Assembly: GCA_004151065.3 (NCBI GenBank)
Contig: NWUY0300000281.1
Location: 14,365 to 41,303, forward strand
Source of the DNA: Larix sibirica
Taxonomy: Eukaryota > Streptophyta > Pinopsida > Pinales > Pinaceae
Direction: 5' to 3'
Length of the DNA stretch: 26,939 nucleotides
The notes under the pieces: model-generated
The model's input: the letters and a program-made list of their open reading frames with translations, nothing else
Told to the model about the DNA's origin: nothing
Database searches by the model: none
Shown: in pieces, positions 20,947 through 26,939 of the stretch
Layout of the letters: the number at the start of each line of letters is the position of its first letter
Numbering within the stretch: position 1 is the first letter of the stretch
Program-made: the position numbers and the translations under genes

Positions 20947-21690
20947 AGGGGTAACTGGCATGTTGCTGTAATCCAAGCCAAGGATTTTACATGCCCTCGA
21001 TTCAAGTCCATGATAGTTATGTGAACTTGGAATCACCCTTCAAGAAACAACCCTGAAGTATGTTGGAACGTTACCACAAATTTCTCACACTCTAGTTGAT
21101 TTGTTTTATGCACTCAAAGAACCACACCACAAGCTGACAATAACGTCCATGAAACCTATCTGAAAAATGAATCATTACCTAAATGAATTGTCCTATGCAA
21201 AATGCAAGAAAAGGATTATAGATCTCTTTTCATATTCAGACCAGCCCATCTGAAACAGGATTTGACCATGAAAATCGAACTTTTGATATCAGATTACCAT
21301 TGGAGAGAGTTTATGTCTCCCGATCTCAATAGTCAAGCTAGTTTCTGCAAATGTCATTCACTACGTCCATCAGAGGAGGAATAAGCTTGAAAAAACAACT
21401 CTTCAACTCTTACTACTATTGAGATGAAGCTTCTAGAGGCATCATTTCCACAGGAAAATTGAACTATTTCTTGTCATCGCAGTATACTATGGAACTTGTT
21501 CATGACAATTTATCTATATAGATTTATGTGATATTAGAGTTAAAATAAGCATCCAATCCTCTCTACTTAAATTTTGGATATGATAATTTCTTAGGAGGAC
21601 ATTAACTTCAAGCTCTAGTTCTTGCATTAGCTCTAGTTCTTAAATTTCGGATATGATAATTTCTTAGGACATTGAGTTGAAGCATTAACT
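20947..21690. repeat. Older duplication, gene-proximal 3' flank, copy B
   Basis: This is the diverged counterpart of 18782-19511. It has extra damage next to the gene: the sequence around ttaaattttggatatgataatttcttagg (21568 onward) recurs near 21641. A piece of coding sequence (acttcaagctctagttcttgca) is also copied into the tail. The segment encoding the normal C-terminus is missing. Confidence 0.8.
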
Positions 21691-23935
21691 CGCCAACTGT
21701 TGAAACACTGGCATGATGAACTTCAAGCTCTAGTTCTTGCAATGATGTCATCAATCTGGCTGCAGGATGATTCTTCTTGCCGGACTGAATTCTGATCATG
21801 GCTTCTGGGCCAAGGATTCGAACTTCCAAATCCAGTGCAGAGCATTCTTTTGTGCCCAATCGTTTGACATCGGGCTTTTGAGAAGAACCAGACTGGTCCT
21901 TGATGAATCCCAAACTGGTACCAGAGAAAGCAGAGTGAGAAGACGAGGATTCCTTCTTGGTAGCTTCTATTTGGGCTTGAAGCTCCTTTTTCTCAAGTTC
22001 AATGTCTTGAACTCTGCTTTGTAGTTCACTAATATAGGCCACAGCATCCCCAAGCAATGAAGCTTTATCCATCTTTGACACGTTCGGTACGACAGCACGA
22101 AGTGCATAGAATCTCTGATTCAGTTTCTCGCGTCTTTGACGCTCAGCTTCAACATGATTCAGAGGCTCTTCTCTACCATTTGCGGGCTTTCTTCCTCTCT
22201 TCCGGGGCCTTTTCTCAATGACAGCTTGGTCTGCTTCTTTAAAGGAAGCAGCTTCTACATCAGAATGGTCAGATTCAACACTGGATCGAACTCCACCAAA
22301 GACAGCACCAGAGGAGATTGTAGGCAAGGAATTCGGCTTTTCATCATCAATACTGAGAGGTTTCACCGTCTTCTCGTCCACGAGATTCCGTGAGTATCCA
22401 TTCGCAAAGCTCAGAGTGTGTCTCTGGAAATCGTTCCTCTGGAAATCCAACAAGGGCTTGGGCTTGTCGTCCTCTATCAGGAGATCTTTGATGAATCCCT
22501 TGTTTTGATCAATGGCGCTAATTTTCTGAACAGAAGAAAGCAGTGGATTTGGATTTGGATTACTATTTTGGTCCGCTATGTTGGGTTTCTGAACAGGGGC
22601 AAATTGTAGTGAACTCTGATTAGTATTACTACTTTCCATGCTGGTTTTCTGAAGAGATGAAACTGGATAAGAATTACAAGATTCGCTGAAATCGACAGAT
22701 TTTGGACCCGTCACATAGGGGAAAGAATTAACAATCTCGCTGCAGATGCTGGATTTCTGAGAAACCAAAGAATTGCAGTTCTCATCGATAATAATAGGCT
22801 TTTGAACAGCGGAATATGGCAAAGGATTAGACTTCTCATCGAAGCGGAATAACGGCAGGGGATTATGAGCTCCTTCCGAGATGCCAGTTTTCTGAACAAC
22901 AGGTAAAGAAGAGGTTCTCTCCTCAAGGGGGGCTGATTTCTGAGCAGGAAAAGAAGGCGGAATCCGGTTTTCCTCCAGGGTTATTTGCTTTTGAGCAGTA
23001 AAAGGGGATAATGGGTTTCGGTATTCTTCCAAGATGGACGAGGGTTTTTGAGCAGACGAATTCCGGTTTTGGTTTTCTTCATTATTGAGAAAACTCAAGT
23101 CACCCAAGATCGAATCCTGGGTCAATAAAGGGGAACCAGGAATCCATAACGACTGGTTATTGGCACCATAATTATTATTCTGATTATTATTGTTGTTGAT
23201 ATTACCATTCCCGTTATCTTCCCATATACTAGAGGAAAAAGTAAAGGAACTCTTGGCCTGCTGCAGCAGACCCCAGTTCTCACCGATCAGATCCATAGAA
23301 CCTAATTCCACAACGCCATTAGGAGTTGGAATACATACCATGGTCTGAATCCCGAACTGAGAAGCTTGTCTAGCCCTCTGGCATCCGCACGACTCCAATC
23401 TCTGCAACCCCGTGAGCCACACGGGCGCGCTGGACATGAAAGCCTGACCAGGAACCCCCTCGGCCCCTGTGAAAGAGTGCGTCATGGAGACCAGATAAAA
23501 CCATTCCACATCCGTTACCTCTTCGTCGGCCGCAGGATCGGAGGCCCCATCAATGAGCTCATGCAACTCGCGAAGCACCTTCTTTCTGAGCTCCTGGTGC
23601 GCCGCGCTCTCCTGCGTTGTGCGCTTGGCAGCGGCCACGGTATTCGTCCTCTCATCCTCGAGAGCACCCTTGAAGTAGCCATCGCCCCAGAAGAAGACCA
23701 CGGCCCCGCCTGCTTCATACGACCACTGCCAGAAAATCCCGTATGTCCATCTCTCGCGCGCTCCCTCGATCAAAAGCTGCAGTCTCTGCTGCAGCGTCTC
23801 CTGATTGAATGAACCATTGGGGTCTCCTCCTGCGTTGCTCCATGGCGTGTATTCAGCCATAAACGGCGACGATGAAGACGACGCCATGAATGCTTCCACC
23901 ATGTCTACTCCACCTCCTCCTGCTTCGTTGCCCAT
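21608..23935 (-). CDS. MYC2-type bHLH transcription factor with QK-repeat linker and aberrant C-terminus
   Basis: The single exon runs from the ATG at 23935 (A at -3, G at +4; an upstream in-frame stop lies 42-44 bases before it) and gives 775 residues. Residues 46-230 form the bHLH-MYC N-terminal domain: [24 protein letters not shown] and WGDGYFKG fit the JAZ-interacting part, and [14 protein letters not shown] the activation part. Residues 295-482 are about ten degenerate QK repeats. [10 protein letters not shown] (575-584) is a likely nuclear signal. The bHLH domain (about 591-643) keeps the His-Glu-Arg contacts for CACGTG-type E-boxes in [12 protein letters not shown]. An ACT-like segment begins near 700. 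MYC2 proteins are nuclear activators of jasmonate responses, repressed by JAZ proteins. After GELMLQ the frame runs into foreign sequence and ends [10 protein letters not shown], losing the normal tail. Length exceeds the usual 590-690 residues because of the linker. Family certain; orthology to one MYC inferred. Confidence 0.93.
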   Translation of the reverse strand: MGNEAGGGGVDMVEAFMASSSSSPFMAEYTPWSNAGGDPNGSFNQETLQQRLQLLIEGARERWTYGIFWQWSYEAGGAVVFFWGDGYFKGALEDERTNTVAAAKRTTQESAAHQELRKKVLRELHELIDGASDPAADEEVTDVEWFYLVSMTHSFTGAEGVPGQAFMSSAPVWLTGLQRLESCGCQRARQASQFGIQTMVCIPTPNGVVELGSMDLIGENWGLLQQAKSSFTFSSSIWEDNGNGNINNNNNQNNNYGANNQSLWIPGSPLLTQDSILGDLSFLNNEENQNRNSSAQKPSSILEEYRNPLSPFTAQKQITLEENRIPPSFPAQKSAPLEERTSSLPVVQKTGISEGAHNPLPLFRFDEKSNPLPYSAVQKPIIIDENCNSLVSQKSSICSEIVNSFPYVTGPKSVDFSESCNSYPVSSLQKTSMESSNTNQSSLQFAPVQKPNIADQNSNPNPNPLLSSVQKISAIDQNKGFIKDLLIEDDKPKPLLDFQRNDFQRHTLSFANGYSRNLVDEKTVKPLSIDDEKPNSLPTISSGAVFGGVRSSVESDHSDVEAASFKEADQAVIEKRPRKRGRKPANGREEPLNHVEAERQRREKLNQRFYALRAVVPNVSKMDKASLLGDAVAYISELQSRVQDIELEKKELQAQIEATKKESSSSHSAFSGTSLGFIKDQSGSSQKPDVKRLGTKECSALDLEVRILGPEAMIRIQSGKKNHPAARLMTSLQELELEVHHASVSTVGELMLQLNVLRNYHIRNLRTRANARTRA
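22490..23053 (-). repeat. Ten-unit degenerate QK repeat inside the MYC2-like coding sequence
   Basis: In the translated linker a unit of about 16-29 residues recurs about ten times. The loose pattern is (A/V)QK-P/S/T-x-I-x-E/D-E/Q-N-x-NPLP. Clear examples are [66 protein letters not shown] and [13 protein letters not shown]. The left pseudocopy retains the last several units. The DNA is too diverged for a recent microsatellite expansion. Confidence 0.75.
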
Positions 23936-23943
23936 GCTCCCAT
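23905..23943 (-). promoter_or_regulatory. Possible short upstream ORF overlapping the start codon
   Basis: An out-of-frame ATG at 23943, eight bases before the main start, opens a 12-codon frame ending in TAG at 23905-23907, inside the main coding sequence. Its context is weaker (C at -3) than that of the main ATG (A at -3). It could lower initiation at the main start if the transcript includes it. Confidence 0.45.
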
Positions 23944-24148
23944 GCGCGGTTTTCAATTCAGAAAAAGCTTCGTTTCAGCCTTAAATTTCTTGACCCTTTC
24001 AATGTCGTCAACGCAGCCGAGGATTCGTCGACCCAGGTCGAGTAAATTCTCCGCGACCACTCTGTTAAAATCCCAGAGTTCTTCGGAATCGCGCTGTGTC
24101 TAAAGCTCGTGTCCTCCAGAGGCTCCCGTCTCGGTGCTTTTTTATCTC

Positions 24149-24166
24149 AAATTGGGCTCCCAATTT
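24149..24166. promoter_or_regulatory. Perfect palindrome with opposed CCAAT boxes
   Basis: The sequence aaattgggctcccaattt consists of two 8-base arms around a 2-base centre and carries CCAAT in both orientations. It is about 220 bases upstream of the bHLH ATG. A weak TATA-like run (agataaaaaa on the minus strand, 24138-24147) lies beside it on the gene side. The transcription start is unknown. Confidence 0.45.
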
Positions 24167-24193
24167 CATTTTTGTCTGCCACTTATCGCAATT

Positions 24194-24232
24194 CCGCGTG
24201 CGGATCACATGTTGTGTGATCCGTACCCGCGT
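24194..24232. promoter_or_regulatory. Inverted repeat with CACATG E-box, flanked by two CCGCGT boxes
   Basis: Positions 24201-24223 are a perfect inverted repeat, cggatcaca-tgttg-tgtgatccg, containing CACATG at 24206-24211. CACATG is a known MYC2 recognition variant. CCGCGT occurs on both sides (24194-24199 and 24227-24232), matching the CGCG box bound by plant CAMTA factors. It lies about 260-300 bases upstream of the bHLH ATG. Function is inferred from the motifs only. Confidence 0.45.
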
Positions 24233-24379
24233 GCATAATTACTCACAAATTTCATTTCACCTTCCATTTCGATTTCATTTCATTTGCATTTTATGGTTTT
24301 CAGGTCCCTTTTACTCGATTTCCCCGTTATTAAATTAGAAAAAAAAACTTAAAATAAAAGGTTTTTAAAACATATGGCC

Positions 24380-24385
24380 CACGTG
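24380..24385. promoter_or_regulatory. Perfect G-box CACGTG upstream of the bHLH gene
   Basis: cccacgtgcgg contains CACGTG 445 bases upstream of the bHLH ATG. MYC2-type bHLH proteins bind this sequence and are known to act on their own and related promoters. An E-box CATATG lies at 24371-24376. Autoregulation is a hypothesis. Confidence 0.5.
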
Positions 24386-24660
24386 CGGTTAAAAAGTCGC
24401 TCTATTACTAAATTGCTGTACTCCATTAAAATATATTTAATTAATTATTGAAAATAGTAAATGATGAATGTAGATTTGCAAGTCGGTGAAAATAGTAAGT
24501 CTGATTTTGTTTTCAATCACAAAAATAAAATTGAAGCATAGTTATAGAAATGATGTTTCTAGAACATTGTCCAGTACTGATGGTTGAATATTCTCTTAGA
24601 GTTCTAGAGTGATCAGAACTCTTACTTTTTATATTCTCTATTTTTCATAATTAAATAAAT

Positions 24661-24771
24661 GTTTATTACAAAATTAATTAATATAGTAAAAGCAAAAGAG
24701 GTTGTTTTGACAGTTTTTGTTTATTGCAAAATTAATTAATACAGTAAAAGCAAGGTTGTTTTGACAGTTTT
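24661..24771. repeat. Tandem duplication of 58 and 53 bases
   Basis: Unit 1 (24661-24718, gtttattacaaaattaatta...) is followed directly by unit 2 (24719-24771). Unit 2 has two substitutions and a 5-base loss in the agcaaaagagg part. It is non-coding and looks recent. Confidence 0.85.
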
Positions 24772-25986
24772 TATTAAAATTTAATCCTCAAATATAATAC
24801 TTATATTTTAATTTTTATGCTCATGTTTATTGGAAAAGGGAGACATTGTTAAAGTTTAAGTCTTACGTTCTTATTTGTGCTTGTGTTTGTTGTACACTAA
24901 GCAAGCTAATCTATTTGTGTTTGTGTTTGTTTGTTGCTTTCGGTATATTTTGGCCTATTCCTTTTTCCTTTGTGTTTCGACACTTTTGTTTTCGTTCCTC
25001 TTGTTGGATGCTCCCTACTTCTGTGGTCGGCCTATTTTTTTCTATTTTCTGGCTTGGCATTTGGCAACTGACCTTCTCTCTCCGTGCTCTCTTGCTTCAG
25101 GACTGTGTTTTATTTCTGCATGTATGCACTGGGTTGTTGCCTTTTTTGTCTTCTTTTTGGGCATTAGTGGTTGGTTTGATCATAGTGCCATTGATCTATT
25201 TGCTTTTAATATAAAAGTATAATATACTAACTATTGAAAAAAAAAGCAAGCTAATCTCATATTTTAGTATGATCAAAATTCCACTTTATTCAACTTCATT
25301 TTAGGTATAAGTTAATCTTGTTGAAAATTTTTGACTAAAATTTTAAGCATGATAATCATTCCACCATGTTTCGAGTTTCCTTTATGATGGAAAAAATTTT
25401 TAAGGGTTTTTCCCATTGCTAAATAGATTCCAAATATTAAAAGTTTAATCACAATTACGATTCAATGGAAACTCTTACATCCTCTATTGTCAAATTTTAA
25501 CAATTTTAAGAAAGTTTGCTATAAGATTAGACAAATTCGTTTAATGTATCATGGTGGAACGATGCCTCAAAGGATTTTGGTCAATTTTATATCAATCAAG
25601 ATCATCAAAAAATTGATCAACATTCTAGATTGATGGGAACTTTGATCTCATGTGTAGTCAAATTCTCGAAACAAGACAAAAGTTTGCTACAAGATTAAAT
25701 GACTTCATGTAGATAATTATGAGAGAGGTTGGGACCAAGTGAAAGATTGGATAAATTTGGCATAATAGATACCCACAATGACAACAACATAGTCAAATAC
25801 TTTGTTTATCTATATTTATGTTCACTAAAAAAACCATTAAAAAATGTAGACCTTTTGTGTTTCATGTGATGATTGTCGCTCTACACTATACACTCAACGT
25901 AGGAGACAATGCTTGTGATTAGCACTCTAGTTGCACTGAAATGTGCTTTCTACAAAATAGTATGGTAGAAATGTGTAATCTAATGT
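24772..25986. other. AT- and T-rich spacer without a supported gene
   Basis: Two overlapping plus-strand open frames (24846-25214 and 24875-25222) stay open in a pyrimidine-rich tract. They translate into Phe/Leu/Cys-rich strings without domain motifs, so I do not call them. The string aagcaagctaatct occurs twice (near 24898 and 25243). The rest shows no feature. Confidence 0.45.
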
Positions 25987-26403
25987 AATGGTTACGTAGG
26001 GGTGGCAAGAGCGGGAGGCATTCTCATTGATCCCAGTGGAAAGGAAGTGACTCAGTACTCATGGAGCCTAGGGATCACAACAAACAATTATGTAGAAACA
26101 TATGCCTTATATCTCAGATAAAAATTTGTCAAGTCTCTAGGAATTTCGGAAATCACAATTTTTGGTGATTCTCTTCATTTTATAAAACAAGTTCACAATT
26201 GTATCAACAAGAACAATAAGATACAAAATCAAAATTTCAATAGGATTGCTAGGAACCTTCAATGAGTTTCTAAGCAAAATTTTCTGCATATATGAAGGCA
26301 CAACAACGATCTTGCTGACAAGCTTGTTAATGACGTCGTTCAATTAGATAAGGGAGTGCTTGTGAAGGACGATGAGCCACCAATGAGAAGGTGGATTCTA
26401 TGA
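25987..26403 (+). pseudogene. Decayed RNase H domain (retroelement), plus strand
   Basis: The plus-strand reading gives GYVGVARAGGILIDPSGKE, then SWSLGITTNNYVETYAL with the catalytic Glu in NN..E. After a stop at about 26119 comes KSLGISEITIFGDS, the catalytic Asp motif. A frameshift follows, and the reading ends with RHNNDLADKLVNDVVQL, the HN..AD motif, stopping at 26401-26403. This is the order of an RVT_3-type RNase H domain as found at the end of plant LINE ORF2 and in related elements. The first catalytic Asp strand is missing. No reverse transcriptase was recognised upstream on this strand, so it is an isolated fragment, in the opposite direction to the LINE at the left. Confidence 0.8.
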
Positions 26404-26549
26404 AGTACTAATGTAAGAGACAAAGATTAATAACTATGCCCCTAACACCATGGAAGGGGGGCATTTAAAATTATTAAAAAAATAATAATTAAAAATTTAT
26501 TATTTGCATGAGGGTCACCTAGCATGTGGCTCAAAAATTCCCCAACCGC

Positions 26550-26939
26550 ATGCATAACTTAGTCCATTTACCCCAGGAAAGCGAACCATCACACCCCTTT
26601 GTGCCTTCAGATCCTCGCAACTTACTTGACTCTGTTCGTATTCAAGTTATTATGGTGATTATTGCATTCACACACAACATGGATGGGATAACTTTGAATT
26701 GTTCACATCGGCTGATAGGTGAGCAAATTAAGGAGTTTAAGGCTTGGATGCATAAGATTGATATCAATTTACTTCAACCTTGGAGTATAAACCCCCCCTT
26801 TGAAGCCACAGGGGGGATTATGGATAAGAAACAAGATTGTGGGTTCGATGTTGGCCGCGCCATTCCAGAATTGTTGATCTCAAGAAAACTCTTCGTCGAA
26901 TCAAAGTGCAAATGGATGGCATTGAGCATGTGTTGGAGC
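26550..26939 (+). CDS. Unrecognised open frame running off the right edge
   Basis: From the ATG at 26550 (MHNLVHLPQESEPSHPF) the frame stays open for 130 codons to the window end. It contains DPRNLLDSVRIQVIMVIIAF, then NMDGITLNCSHRLIGEQ and KKQDCGFDVGRAIPELL. No domain is recognised. It lies just behind the plus-strand RNase H remnant in a retroelement-rich neighbourhood, so a transposon origin is possible. A second frame near the end (VDLKKTLRRIKVQMDGIEHV) also looks protein-like, so a frameshift cannot be excluded. Confidence 0.35.
   Translation, partial: MHNLVHLPQESEPSHPFVPSDPRNLLDSVRIQVIMVIIAFTHNMDGITLNCSHRLIGEQIKEFKAWMHKIDINLLQPWSINPPFEATGGIMDKKQDCGFDVGRAIPELLISRKLFVESKCKWMALSMCWS

Noticed and set aside
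23366-23812. 148-codon plus-strand frame inside the N-terminal half of the right bHLH copy
   Set aside because: It is antisense to a well-supported MYC2 N-terminal domain in GC-rich coding sequence. Its translation has no domain and is explained as a shadow frame.
23936-23956. An extended start at the TTG at 23956, giving 782 residues
   Set aside because: A plant nuclear gene is expected to use the first good ATG, here at 23935 with A at -3 and G at +4. The family also starts near there.
24834-24860. Purine run ggaaaagggagaca followed by ttgttaaag, like a Copia polypurine tract and LTR start
   Set aside because: No RNase H or integrase frame precedes it, and no second LTR or clear terminal CA end was found. 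The string alone is too weak.
24846-25222. Two overlapping plus-strand open frames of 122 and 115 codons with hydrophobic translations
   Set aside because: They lie in a T-rich tract that lacks stops in two frames at once, and both translations are Phe/Leu/Cys strings without motifs. This is expected by composition.

Overview
The window looks like nuclear DNA of a seed plant. It carries an intronless, MYC2-type bHLH transcription factor gene, plant L1-type LINE remnants with DUF4283-like ORF1 and RNase H domains, long AT-rich spacers, and no operon-like structure. The unusual MYC2 protein and the repeat-rich spacers suggest a gymnosperm, but this is inference. Two single N bases (13865 and 20900) show it is draft sequence.

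Region by region: 1-8.35 kb is a graveyard of retroelements, read mainly on the minus strand. ORF1 (start 8228) is followed by ORF2 (start 6208) with endonuclease and reverse transcriptase motifs, all broken by stops and frameshifts. A decayed RNase H domain on the same strand (636-1115) may be the far end of the same element, cut off by AT-rich repeats and a pair of direct repeats (1969-2725). From 8613 to 19117 the sequence is a 5253-base block present twice, about 99.8% identical, with the N at 13865 exactly at the join. The block is mostly gene-free and ends in the 3' flank of the bHLH gene.

From 18.8 to 24.4 kb there are two copies of a MYC2-like gene, both on the minus strand. The left copy (19402-20716) has a canonical C-terminus and an AATAAA signal, but its 5' part is missing or riddled with stops. 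The right copy (21608-23935) has a complete N-terminal half, start codon and promoter, but a scrambled C-terminus and no AATAAA at the equivalent site. The two share 739 bases without one difference, flanked by clearly diverged sequence on both sides. I read this as either gene conversion between a gene and its tandem pseudocopy, or an assembly that swapped partners at the identical core. The real functional gene may be the 5' half of the right copy joined to the 3' end of the left one. The promoter side holds a perfect G-box, a CACATG E-box inside an inverted repeat, two CCGCGT boxes and a second palindrome. These would fit autoregulation by a G-box-binding factor, and calcium/CAMTA input, if functional.

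From 24.4 kb to the end there is AT-rich spacer, a 58-base tandem duplication, a plus-strand RNase H pseudogene (25987-26403), and an open frame running off the right edge. The most notable biology is the MYC2-like protein itself: it has about ten degenerate 'QK' repeats in the linker between its JAZ-interaction/activation region and its bHLH domain.
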